This document shows positions 18,758-26,446 of a stretch of DNA of 52,502 nt, in pieces. Source of the DNA: Bacilli bacterium (GTDB lineage Bacteria; Bacillota_I; Bacilli_A; RF39; UBA660); the NCBI GenBank assembly GCA_017434825.1, contig JAFSGC010000010.1:1-52502 (forward strand), written 5' to 3'. Numbering within the stretch: position 1 is the stretch's first letter; each line of letters opens with the position of its first letter. The notes beneath the pieces are model-generated. The model worked only from the letters and a program-made list of their open reading frames with translations, had not been told where the DNA came from and did not search any database. The position numbers were made by a program, and so were the translations under genes.

Positions 18758-18792
18758 ACAAAAGTGGTGTCAACCTTTAATTGTTGACACCA
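18758..18792 (-). terminator. Terminator of cotE
   Basis: A 10-bp perfect stem, TGGTGTCAAC (18765-18774) with GTTGACACCA (18783-18792), covers the cotE stop codon. On the minus strand only four T follow, so termination may be partial. Confidence 0.65.
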
Positions 18793-19325
18793 TTATCTAA
18801 ATAATTATCATCAAGTTTATCAATATTAATATTTAATTCTTCTTCCATCTCAGTATCAAAAATTTCTTCGTAATCATCAAAATCATCCTCGACAGCTACT
18901 TTAACAGTGGTATTTCCAATAATCTCTACTCCTAGTTCCTTCTCTACTTTCAAATTAACTAGACCATTTTTAATACTTACATCAGTCACTGTCGGTTGTT
19001 TTAAACATTGAACAATAATTTCTGAATGGTCATCAAGTTTAGAGTTATTTTTTAAATTAACATTCATGACATCATTATAATTAAACTTTCTTGTGCATAC
19101 TGCAGTTTTTGTATCATTATTATATGAATACCACACATTTACATCATAAGACCCATTTAAGTTAACTTTCCCATGATTGGTATTTCCACTAAAAGCGTGA
19201 TTGATTACCCAACACCCTAAAACTGTATTCGGGCTTTCTTCACATTCCACTTCAAAATTAGCTGTTGTAGTTTTTTTGCACTTACCAATAATGGCTTTTG
19301 TCACGATTTCTTTAAAGCTAGTCAT
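18777..19325 (-). CDS. cotE: Outer spore coat morphogenetic protein CotE
   Basis: 182 aa, against 181 in B. subtilis. It assembles the outer coat around the forespore in the mother cell. The family blocks are clear: FKEIVTKAIIGKCKK at the N-terminus, VLGCWVINHAF, the signature GSYDVNVWYSYNNDTKTAV, a C-terminal domain with CLKQPTVTDVSI, and an acidic end (DDFDDYEEIFDTEMEEELN). Cys residues in the N-terminal region are more numerous than I recall for Bacillus. The ribosome site AGGAAGGTG is strong. Finding cotE and sigK within 3 kb supports true coat formation. Confidence 0.92.
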   Translation of the reverse strand: MTSFKEIVTKAIIGKCKKTTTANFEVECEESPNTVLGCWVINHAFSGNTNHGKVNLNGSYDVNVWYSYNNDTKTAVCTRKFNYNDVMNVNLKNNSKLDDHSEIIVQCLKQPTVTDVSIKNGLVNLKVEKELGVEIIGNTTVKVAVEDDFDDYEEIFDTEMEEELNINIDKLDDNYLDNGVNN

Positions 19326-19344
19326 TAATTCACCTTCCTAATCT

Positions 19345-19352
19345 AATTTATG
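19345..19352 (-). promoter_or_regulatory. Possible SigE-type -10 element for cotE
   Basis: On the minus strand CATAAATT lies 20 bases before the cotE ATG and resembles the mother-cell SigE -10 box (CATACANT). The -35 box is not clear, so this rests on the match and on cotE being SigE-controlled in Bacillus. Confidence 0.3.
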
Positions 19353-19393
19353 CATAATAAGGATAAAAGTACACACATCAGCATTTACACTTT

Positions 19394-19422
19394 TTGACAT
19401 TTATGGTATTTTGTGTTATAAT
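19394..19422 (+). promoter_or_regulatory. Perfect sigma-A consensus promoter
   Basis: TTGACA (19394-19399), a 17-bp spacer and TATAAT (19417-19422), with the start codon 26 bp downstream. Expect strong vegetative expression of the kinase-fold gene. Confidence 0.9.
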
Positions 19423-19447
19423 TATAGTATCTATGAGGGGGTGGCTT

Positions 19448-20344
19448 ATGAAAGTTTTTAAATTGTCTGAAAAAGATTTTTTATCTTTAGAAAAATTAAT
19501 AATTGGTGATGGCGTTGTTAATACAATGGCTGAACTTTATCACATGCCTAAAGACGCAGATGAACTACTGCTAGTATTTAAAAGAATTACTGTGCTTGAT
19601 GACGAATATTTTGCAAATAAAGTAGAAACAATTGTCCATTTAATGGAACAAGAAAAAGAAAGAGCTATCCCTGCTCTAGTCTATCCAAAAGGATTAGTTA
19701 CTATCGATGGTGATTTAGCAGGATTCGCAATGCCTTTAGTTAAAGGAACAAACTTAAAAACATATTTAAATGATCCCAAAGTTTCTTATGAAAAAAAGAA
19801 ACAAGCATTAATTCAAGTAGGAAACATCTTAAAACAAATGAAAGCTTGTCGCGAAGAAACTTCATTTAACGATTTTTATCTAAATGACATTCATGAAGGC
19901 AACTTTATTATCGAGGATGAAACAGGAATGGTTCGTTATGTTGATTTGGATAGTTGTGCTATTCGCGGCAATGATTTAGACCGCTCTATGTATCTAAGGC
20001 CGGTTGCCAAATTTAGACATTATGAAGAGAAATATAAATATGATAGTAACGGATTTTTTGGATCACATATTGTACCTAGTGATGACACAGAAATATTTTC
20101 ATATACATCAATGATTTTAAATTTTATAGCCAAAGATAATCTAGGTTGTCTAAATCCAGGACAAATGTTAGAATACATCGCCTATTTGGAAGACCTTGGT
20201 TATCCGTTTGACATTCTTTGTAACTTTATTACTCTTTATTCAAAAACAAAACCTAACGTTAATCCTGTAGACCTACTAGAGCACCTAGAATTCATCCCAA
20301 GAAGTACTTATACAGATTATTTATATTCACGTAGAAAGTTCTAG
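19448..20344 (+). CDS. Kinase-fold (APH-like) protein
   Basis: 298 aa from the ATG at 19448, preceded by GAGGGGG. The longer frame opens inside the promoter and is rejected. The catalytic loop reads NDIHEGNF and the metal-binding element YVDLDSCAI, as in aminoglycoside/choline-phosphotransferase-like kinases (DxHxxN then DxD). An upstream Lys in LLVFKRI may be the ATP-binding Lys. The N-terminal lobe is short and no sensor or membrane domain is seen. A small-molecule or protein kinase is likely, substrate unknown. It has a perfect promoter and ends inside its own terminator. Confidence 0.72.
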   Translation: MKVFKLSEKDFLSLEKLIIGDGVVNTMAELYHMPKDADELLLVFKRITVLDDEYFANKVETIVHLMEQEKERAIPALVYPKGLVTIDGDLAGFAMPLVKGTNLKTYLNDPKVSYEKKKQALIQVGNILKQMKACREETSFNDFYLNDIHEGNFIIEDETGMVRYVDLDSCAIRGNDLDRSMYLRPVAKFRHYEEKYKYDSNGFFGSHIVPSDDTEIFSYTSMILNFIAKDNLGCLNPGQMLEYIAYLEDLGYPFDILCNFITLYSKTKPNVNPVDLLEHLEFIPRSTYTDYLYSRRKF

Positions 20345-20360
20345 TCTTAGAACTTTTTTT
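20334..20360 (+). terminator. Intrinsic terminator over the kinase gene stop
   Basis: AAGTTCTA pairs with TTAGAACTT around a three- to four-base loop, then seven T. The UAG stop at 20342-20344 is inside the stem. Confidence 0.8.
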
Positions 20361-20398
20361 ATGCTAAAATATTACTAGTATAGTAAAGGGTGTTGAAG

Positions 20399-22147
20399 AT
20401 GCTAGGAAAGATAGAAAAAATAATAGATAGTCAGTTATATGTGAAGCTGGCAATAGATATAAATTCAGTACAAAATTTACTTAATTTGTATGTTTTAATT
20501 CAAGATAATAACTCCTCTTATATCGGAGAAATTTTAAACATTGAAAAAGATATCGCTATCATTAATCTAATCGGCGAATATAAAGATAATAATTTAATAA
20601 GTGGTTTTGTAAAAAAGCCAGCATTTAGTTCAAAAATTGACTTAATCTCCCCTGCCTATGTACCTAGTTTAATTAGTTCGACAGACCCAAGAACTAGCGT
20701 TTTACTCGGATATTCACCATTTTATGATAAAGTAAAAATAAACGCTAATATAAATGCATTATTTGGATCTCATTTAGCAATATTTGGCTCTACAGGTTCT
20801 GGTAAATCTTGTTCTTTTGCACGACTTATGCAAAATCTATTTGAAAAACAAAATTTATCTACTAAAATGAATCTAATTATCTTTGATGCCTATGGCGAAT
20901 ATTATAATGCATTTAGTCATTTAAACGAATCTTCAAAATATGCATTTAAAGCTCTTAGTAGTAACACAAGTAGTACACAAGAAACAATATGTATTCCTAC
21001 CTGGCTATTAGATATCGATGACTATGCTCTACTACTTGGAGTTCAAAATAGAAATCAAATTACAATAATCGAAAAAGCCCTTCGTAATGTCAATCTATTT
21101 AAAAGACCCGAAGAAGAAGTTTTAAAATATAAAAATAGCATTATTGCAAACGCTATCCTAGATATCTTACTAAGCGGAAGACCAGCTTCACAAATTCGTG
21201 ATCAAATCTTCTCTGCTCTTGCTAAATTTAATACAAGAGAATTAAATCTAGAAACCATTATTTCGCAACCTGGTTATAACAGAACACTACGCCAATGTCT
21301 AATTATTGATGATAACGGAAAAATTAATGCAATTGAATTAATAACTGAATTTTTACAAACCTTTCTAACCGATGAAATTTGTAGTACTTTACCTGATGGT
21401 ACCTATCAATATACTTTAGATGATTTCGCAGATGGTTTGGACTTTGCTTTAATTGATGAAGGAATTTGGAAAAGCGAAAGAATTTATGATGATGCTAATA
21501 TATTAAGAGTCCGTTTAAAATCTTTATTAAACAGTGATAATCGTAAATATTTTGAATACCCAACTTATATAAGTGAAACAAATTATATCAATAATTTGTT
21601 AACTACATCACAAGGTAAAAAAGCACAAATTCTTAATATTAGTATTGACACATTAGACGATAGATTTGCTAAAACACTTGTTAAAATTTACTCAAAATTA
21701 ATATTTACTTATGCAAAGGGGTTAGAAAATCGTGGATCTATTCCATTTAATCTTTTCTTAGAGGAAGCACATAGATACGTCCAAAATGATTCTGATAATG
21801 AAATCCTAGGATACAATATATTCGAGAGAATCGCTAAAGAAGGCCGTAAGTATGGAGTATTATTAGGACTTATATCACAAAGGCCATGTGAGCTTTCAGA
21901 AACTTGTTTAAGCCAATGTAACAATTTCTTATTATTTAAAATGACTCACCCTTTTGACATTGAATACGTATTAAGAGTGGTACCTAATATAACAAAGGAA
22001 ATTATCGAAAGAATTAAAACCGTTAAACCAGGTTATTGTATTGCTTTTGGAAACGCATTAAACATCCCTACTTTAGTTAAGTTTAGTATGCCAAATCCTG
22101 CACCAAACAGTGATAACTGCAAAATAACTGGTATATGGTTTGAGTAA
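20399..22147 (+). CDS. HerA-like ATP-binding protein (DUF87 family)
   Basis: 582 aa. An N-terminal HAS-barrel-like strand-rich domain (about 1-110) precedes a P-loop ATPase with Walker A FGSTGSGKS near residue 130, Walker B LFLEEAHRY and the sensor-like LISQRPCELSE, diagnostic of the HerA/VirB4-related hexameric translocases. Bacterial HerA proteins move DNA, often with a NurA nuclease or Sir2 partner in defence. Neither partner is adjacent here. I chose the ATG at 20399, with AAAGGG 8 bases before it, over GTG at 20390. Confidence 0.82.
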   Translation: MLGKIEKIIDSQLYVKLAIDINSVQNLLNLYVLIQDNNSSYIGEILNIEKDIAIINLIGEYKDNNLISGFVKKPAFSSKIDLISPAYVPSLISSTDPRTSVLLGYSPFYDKVKINANINALFGSHLAIFGSTGSGKSCSFARLMQNLFEKQNLSTKMNLIIFDAYGEYYNAFSHLNESSKYAFKALSSNTSSTQETICIPTWLLDIDDYALLLGVQNRNQITIIEKALRNVNLFKRPEEEVLKYKNSIIANAILDILLSGRPASQIRDQIFSALAKFNTRELNLETIISQPGYNRTLRQCLIIDDNGKINAIELITEFLQTFLTDEICSTLPDGTYQYTLDDFADGLDFALIDEGIWKSERIYDDANILRVRLKSLLNSDNRKYFEYPTYISETNYINNLLTTSQGKKAQILNISIDTLDDRFAKTLVKIYSKLIFTYAKGLENRGSIPFNLFLEEAHRYVQNDSDNEILGYNIFERIAKEGRKYGVLLGLISQRPCELSETCLSQCNNFLLFKMTHPFDIEYVLRVVPNITKEIIERIKTVKPGYCIAFGNALNIPTLVKFSMPNPAPNSDNCKITGIWFE

Positions 22148-22168
22148 ATAATTTTTTACTGATATAAT
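22140..22168 (+). promoter_or_regulatory. Sigma-A-type promoter for the HIT gene
   Basis: TTGAGT (22140-22145), a 17-bp spacer and TATAAT (22163-22168), overlapping the end of the HerA-like gene. Confidence 0.65.
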
Positions 22169-22190
22169 ATAAATATGAGGTGGTAATAAA

Positions 22191-22556
22191 ATGGATTGTA
22201 TTTTTTGTAAAATAGCAAATAAGGAAATGAATAGTAACTTCGTTTACGAAGATGATAAAGTATTTGCAATTATGGATATTAACCCTATATGTGATGGACA
22301 TATCTTAGTAATTCCAAAGGAACATTATGTAACAGTATTTGATGTACCTGAAGATATACTAAGTCATATGTTCAATATTGCAAATCAAATTGGCCAAAAG
22401 GCTATGAAGGTAACTGGTGAAAACGGAATGTCTTTAGCATTTAATTATGGAGATAAACAAATGGTAAAACACGTTCATTTGCATATTATGCCTAATTATG
22501 AAAAACCAGCGTCTAAAACTGCGGAAGAAGTATATAAATTACTAATGGAAGATTAA
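22191..22556 (+). CDS. HIT-family nucleotide hydrolase
   Basis: 121 aa. MDCIFCKI with a CxxC, AIMDINPICDGHILVIPKEHY and the histidine triad HVHLHIMP define the Hint/HIT branch. It likely hydrolyses adenosine-5'-phosphoramidates or related nucleotide adducts in the cytoplasm. GAGGTGG ribosome site. A membrane-anchored CapA-like gene begins two bases after its stop. Confidence 0.92.
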   Translation: MDCIFCKIANKEMNSNFVYEDDKVFAIMDINPICDGHILVIPKEHYVTVFDVPEDILSHMFNIANQIGQKAMKVTGENGMSLAFNYGDKQMVKHVHLHIMPNYEKPASKTAEEVYKLLMED

Positions 22557-22558
22557 TT

Positions 22559-23806
22559 ATGAAAAGAAAATTAAAAAAGAAAGTTCGTAATACTCTTATA
22601 TTGCTTATCATTTTAGCTATAGGTGCCGTTGGAGTATATAAAGGAATCGAAATTTTTAAAGATAAAGATACTAGCATTAATAAGACATCTAGTTCAAAAA
22701 AAGAAAAAGAAGTATGGCCTAAGACCTCTACTCTATCTTTGGTAGCAACAGGAGATGGCCTATTACATAACGCAGTATATCTTGATGCTTATGATAGTAA
22801 AACTGGGACATTTGACTTTTCTAGTCAATTAGATATGCTTTCTGATATTATCTCATCTTACGATATAGCTTATTATAACCAAGAAACCTTATTTGGAGGC
22901 GTTCAAGATGATTTGTTTCCAAGTTCATCATACAATGTAAAAGGATATTCTTCTTATCCATATTTTAATTCTCCGAGTGCATTTGGAGATGCAATGGTCG
23001 CAGCAGGCTTTAATATGGTATCACTTGCTTCAAATCATAGTGCAGATTGTACTAGAGATTCAAAAGAATGTATTGTTAATTCATATAATTATTGGAAAAG
23101 TAAAGATGTTGTATTTGATGGATTTAACCCTACTGCAGATAATACTAACAACTATATTATTAAAGAAAAAAATGGAATTAAATATACAATGTTAAATTAT
23201 ACAAGTACTTTAAACGGATTAAACGGTTATATCAAAAATGATCCTTATTTAGTAGATATGTATGACGAAGAGAAAGTTAAACAAGACATCGAAGCAGTTC
23301 GAGATCAAGTCGATGTTCTAATTGTAGCAATGCATTGGCACACAGGAGCTGAGTATTCATTTACTCCGACTGCAGCAAATAAGGAAATAACCGAATACTT
23401 ATCTTCTTTAGGAGTAGATATTGTTTTAGGAACTTATTCACACTGCTTACAACCATTTGATATTGTTAATGACACAGTGGTGTTCTACTCTCTTGGTAAT
23501 TTCATATCTAATCAAGGAGACTTAATTTCATCAATTGGATATAAAGGCATAGTTGGAGTTCTTGCTAGTATGGATATTACAAAAACAACTTATGAAGATG
23601 GAACAAGCGAAATTAAAATCGGTAACATTGGAGCTGACTTAACTTATACTTATAATAAAAATCATAACAATTATAAAGTTATTCCATTTAGTAAAATGAC
23701 AAGCGCATACAACAGTAATTATGAACAAATTTATAATGATTATTCTGCTGTACTAACTAGTTTAAATCAAAATATTACAATTGCTCCATTAGGTAGTAAT
23801 TTATAG
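22559..23806 (+). CDS. CapA-family membrane-anchored metallophosphoesterase-like protein
   Basis: 415 aa. An N-terminal Lys-rich stretch and one membrane segment (about residues 11-29) anchor the domain outside the cell. Family blocks: LVATGDGLLHNAVY, MVSLASNHSADC, IVAMHWHTGAEYSF, DIVLGTYSHCLQPFD and VVFYSLGNFISNQGD. CapA/PgsA proteins are tied to poly-gamma-glutamate or capsule synthesis in Bacillus, but no pgsB/pgsC partner is nearby, so envelope-polymer processing is only inferred. The usual HxHVLQP reads YSHCLQP here, with a Cys. Ends at a strong terminator. Confidence 0.82.
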   Translation: MKRKLKKKVRNTLILLIILAIGAVGVYKGIEIFKDKDTSINKTSSSKKEKEVWPKTSTLSLVATGDGLLHNAVYLDAYDSKTGTFDFSSQLDMLSDIISSYDIAYYNQETLFGGVQDDLFPSSSYNVKGYSSYPYFNSPSAFGDAMVAAGFNMVSLASNHSADCTRDSKECIVNSYNYWKSKDVVFDGFNPTADNTNNYIIKEKNGIKYTMLNYTSTLNGLNGYIKNDPYLVDMYDEEKVKQDIEAVRDQVDVLIVAMHWHTGAEYSFTPTAANKEITEYLSSLGVDIVLGTYSHCLQPFDIVNDTVVFYSLGNFISNQGDLISSIGYKGIVGVLASMDITKTTYEDGTSEIKIGNIGADLTYTYNKNHNNYKVIPFSKMTSAYNSNYEQIYNDYSAVLTSLNQNITIAPLGSNL

Positions 23807-23812
23807 CAAACT

Positions 23813-23841
23813 AAAAGAATGCAATTAAGCATTCTTTTTTT
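23813..23841 (+). terminator. Intrinsic terminator
   Basis: AAAAGAATGC/GCATTCTTTT, a 10-bp perfect stem with AATTAA loop and T run, after the CapA-like gene. It touches the stop of the minus-strand 44-aa gene and can serve both. Confidence 0.85.
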
Positions 23842-23974
23842 AATACGTTACTCCACCCATTATAATTGCAAGTAGAATAAATATAATCAAAACAATGAAG
23901 AAGTAACTTTGAAATCCATTACCACTACATGTATTTTCACATACTGGTTGGTCATTTTTCTTACAACAATTCAT
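23840..23974 (-). CDS. YjcZ-like tiny membrane protein, 44 aa
   Basis: A short frame with a perfect AGGAGG ribosome site 7 bases before the ATG. The N-terminal 23 residues hold four Cys (NCCKK, VCENTC) and Gly/Asn. The C-terminal half is one membrane segment, FFIVLIIFILLAIIMGG, resembling the YjcZ family of sporulation-associated tiny membrane proteins. It sits 9 bp after a 28-aa gene of the same type. Spore-related expression is inferred from the family. Confidence 0.72.
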   Translation of the reverse strand: MNCCKKNDQPVCENTCSGNGFQSYFFIVLIIFILLAIIMGGVTY

Positions 23975-23983
23975 ATAGGCCTC

Positions 23984-24070
23984 CTAAATATAAGCTCCAA
24001 CGATGATAATTAATAAAATAAATAATACTAATATAATCGCAGCGCCTAGGCCGTTTGAACAATGATTCAT
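23984..24070 (-). CDS. YjcZ-family tiny membrane protein, 28 aa
   Basis: MNHCSNGLGAAIILVLFILL then IIIVGAYI: the Gly-Ala-rich start and VLFILLIIIVGA membrane helix are the signature of YjcZ-type tiny sporulation proteins. A strong AAAGGAGGA ribosome site lies 9 bases before the ATG. It leads the two-gene minus-strand unit. Other members of this family are membrane or coat-associated proteins of unknown role. Confidence 0.8.
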   Translation of the reverse strand: MNHCSNGLGAAIILVLFILLIIIVGAYI

Positions 24071-24140
24071 AAATTTTATTCCTCCTTTTTGTCTTTTCAT
24101 AATATTAAATGCCAATTTTTCAAGATTGTTCGTGTTTTAA

Positions 24141-24169
24141 TTGTTTTTTAAATATGAAATTGCTATAAT
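24141..24169 (+). promoter_or_regulatory. Sigma-A-type promoter for prsA
   Basis: TTGTTT (24141-24146), 17-bp spacer and an extended -10, TGCTATAAT (24161-24169), 18 bp before the prsA ATG. Confidence 0.75.
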
Positions 24170-24187
24170 AAAGATTATGGAGGATAT

Positions 24188-25207
24188 ATGAAAAAGAAAG
24201 TATGTTATTTATTAGCAATTGCTATGCTTGCTACTGGTTGTGGAAAAATCCCTACTCTAGAAAATGGTCAAGAAGCAGTTGTAACATTTGAAAATGGGGA
24301 CAAAATTAGTGTTGATGAATTATATCAGGAAGTAAAAGATACATACGCATTAACAAGCTTAATGTCACTTATTGATACTTATGTATTAGAAAAAACATTC
24401 CCTGATTATATAGATACTGCTAATGAATATGTAGAAAATTATTACAAAGCTTTAGAAGAAAATTATGGTGGTGAGGAAGCTCTACTTGAAGCTCTAACAC
24501 AATCTGGAATCGCTTCTATCGATGCATATAAGAAAATAATTTATATTAACTACATGCAATCACATGCAGTTGAAGAATATGCAAAAGCTCAAATAACTGA
24601 TAAAGACATTGAAAAATATTATAAAAATGATGTTGTTGGAGATATTGAAGTAAGTCATATTTTGATTACTCCAGAAGTAACAGACAAGATGAAAGATTCA
24701 GAAATCAAAGAAGCTGAAAAAAAAGCAAAAGAAACAGCAGAAAGTATTCTTAAGGAATTAAAAGAAACAAAAAAAGCTGACCTAGCTACTAAGTTTGCTG
24801 AATTAGCTAAAGAAGCTTCACAAGATTCTGCTACTAAAGAAAAAGGCGGAGCATTAGGAAAAATTAATAAAAATACATTAAGCGAAGATTATAATGAACT
24901 TGTAAAAGCTGCATATAACCTAAAAGATGGAGAATATTCTCCTAAAGTTATTACAACTGAACTTGGATATCACATCATTTATCGTACTAAATCATATGAT
25001 AAAGCTTCATTAGAAGATTCTAAGAAATCAATTCTTGAAACTTTAGCTGATAATTTAATGGCTGATGATGCAACTGTTTTAGTAGATGCACTTACACATT
25101 ATCGTAAAGAACTTGGAATGGAAATTCAAGATACTGAATTACAAACACAATATGCATACTATATTCAAAATCAAATAGCAAGTCTTACAGAAAGCAAAAA
25201 CGAGTAA
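24188..25207 (+). CDS. prsA: PrsA-like lipoprotein foldase (parvulin PPIase)
   Basis: 339 aa. A lipoprotein signal ends in MLATGC with the lipid Cys at residue 18. An N-terminal chaperone arm of about 130 residues precedes a parvulin domain (about 154-272: VSHILITPEV, KGGALGKINKNTL, ELGYHIIYR), then a C-terminal helical tail. It folds secreted proteins on the outer face of the membrane. GGAGGA ribosome site. Ends in a bidirectional terminator. Confidence 0.9.
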   Translation: MKKKVCYLLAIAMLATGCGKIPTLENGQEAVVTFENGDKISVDELYQEVKDTYALTSLMSLIDTYVLEKTFPDYIDTANEYVENYYKALEENYGGEEALLEALTQSGIASIDAYKKIIYINYMQSHAVEEYAKAQITDKDIEKYYKNDVVGDIEVSHILITPEVTDKMKDSEIKEAEKKAKETAESILKELKETKKADLATKFAELAKEASQDSATKEKGGALGKINKNTLSEDYNELVKAAYNLKDGEYSPKVITTELGYHIIYRTKSYDKASLEDSKKSILETLADNLMADDATVLVDALTHYRKELGMEIQDTELQTQYAYYIQNQIASLTESKNE

Positions 25208-25225
25208 TTACTTACTCGTTTTTTT
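25194..25225. terminator. Bidirectional intrinsic terminator
   Basis: AAAAACGAGTAA/TTACTCGTTTTT, 12-bp stem, T runs on both strands. It closes prsA and the minus-strand nrnA-recX operon, and covers the prsA stop. Confidence 0.85.
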
Positions 25226-25232
25226 ATACAAC

Positions 25233-25670
25233 TTAATATAATCGATTTGAGCTTAGTTCAACATTAGCAAAATCATTAAGAACAAACGTTAATGTTTCTA
25301 AATCAATATATCCTATAATATTAGCAGAATCCACAATGTAATCTGGAGACCCTACACCTTCCCAATATACAGTATTTACATAATCATTTGCAATAGGTCT
25401 AATAAATTTTTCCATTTCATCTTCATAAACTGCAACTATTATCATAGCGCGATTTTGCTTAACTTTAGTAGATTTGTTATCATTAATAACACTTTCTATA
25501 TCATCTAATTCGTTATTTGTAAATTCTAAAAATGATTGTTCCCATCTCGGATTTGCTACAATTATTCCTTGTTCAACTAAATCCTCAGGAAAAGATGGAG
25601 TGAAATGGTAAAAATACCGAATTCCTTCATCACGAGGAAAGCTAGCAATCAATTCTTTTAAATCTTCCAT
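25233..25670 (-). CDS. Hypothetical protein, 145 aa
   Basis: Soluble, acidic, no signal or membrane segment. It opens with a helix then IRYFYHFTPSFPEDLVEQGIIV, a pattern reminiscent of ADP-ribosyltransferase-like folds that begin with a short HFTP-type strand, but no catalytic residues can be assigned, so this is not claimed. An AGGGGAA ribosome site lies 8 bp after the recX stop, so it is the third gene of the nrnA-recX operon. Confidence 0.65.
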   Translation of the reverse strand: MEDLKELIASFPRDEGIRYFYHFTPSFPEDLVEQGIIVANPRWEQSFLEFTNNELDDIESVINDNKSTKVKQNRAMIIVAVYEDEMEKFIRPIANDYVNTVYWEGVGSPDYIVDSANIIGYIDLETLTFVLNDFANVELSSNRLY

Positions 25671-25678
25671 AAATTCCC

Positions 25679-26446
25679 CTATTCTTTATTTGCTAACGAC
25701 TCAATTTGCTCAATATTATATCCTAACTGAAACATTTTTTGTTTAATCATTATTCTTAGCTTTTCATCAGAATGTTTTCTAGATAATTTATTATATACTT
25801 TTTGATAGTCTTTTTTCATTTGCTCATTATCATCAAATTCTATATCCATTAATAAATGATTATAATATTTTTCATCATAGCCCAATGTGTTATAATCTTT
25901 TTTAAGTTTTATAATAAACATTTTTTTTGATAAATTATGATTTGCTTTCAATTTCTTGTTTATAATCTTTTCTGCTTTTTCATTCCAAATATCATCAGGT
26001 ACATCATTAATATATTTAGAAATCAAATTATCATTAAATCCTAAACGTCTTAACTCAAAAGCAATCTTTCTTGGTCCATTCAAAGATAATAACACATTAT
26101 CGTTAATAAAACTTTTAACATACATTTCATCATCAAGATATTTTTCATTACGCAATCTTTGAACTATTCTGTCTTGATCATTTTTGCGAATTAGTAATTT
26201 CGTTAAACGTTCTCTTATTTCCTTTTCAGTGCGTAATTTAGCTGTTATATATTTAAGCATTTTATTATAAGCTTCATGATAATTATTTGAACTAACAATG
26301 CCATTATATACTTCATCGCTAATCTCACCTTTTTTTAAAATATTATATTCTAAAAGCACATCATCATAGACGATATGCTTTTTTCCTTCGATTATTAAAC
26401 TGTATTTATTACTACCTATTTGTCTAATATTAGTAATTGTTTTCAT
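25679..26446 (-). CDS. recX: Regulatory protein RecX
   Basis: 255 aa. Helical repeats with AYNKMLKYITAKLRTEKEIRERL, then RLRNEKYLDDEMYVKSFINDNVLLSLNGPRKIAFELRRLGF, matching the RecX three-helix repeats that modulate RecA filaments. It overlaps nrnA by four bases (ATGA), so the two are translationally coupled. recX with nrnA is an arrangement not tied to recA in this window. Confidence 0.87.
   Translation of the reverse strand: MKTITNIRQIGSNKYSLIIEGKKHIVYDDVLLEYNILKKGEISDEVYNGIVSSNNYHEAYNKMLKYITAKLRTEKEIRERLTKLLIRKNDQDRIVQRLRNEKYLDDEMYVKSFINDNVLLSLNGPRKIAFELRRLGFNDNLISKYINDVPDDIWNEKAEKIINKKLKANHNLSKKMFIIKLKKDYNTLGYDEKYYNHLLMDIEFDDNEQMKKDYQKVYNKLSRKHSDEKLRIMIKQKMFQLGYNIEQIESLANKE

Noticed and set aside
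25233-25670. ADP-ribosyltransferase or DarT-like toxin call for the 145-aa gene
   Set aside because: Only a short HFTP-type stretch fits; no catalytic residues can be placed.
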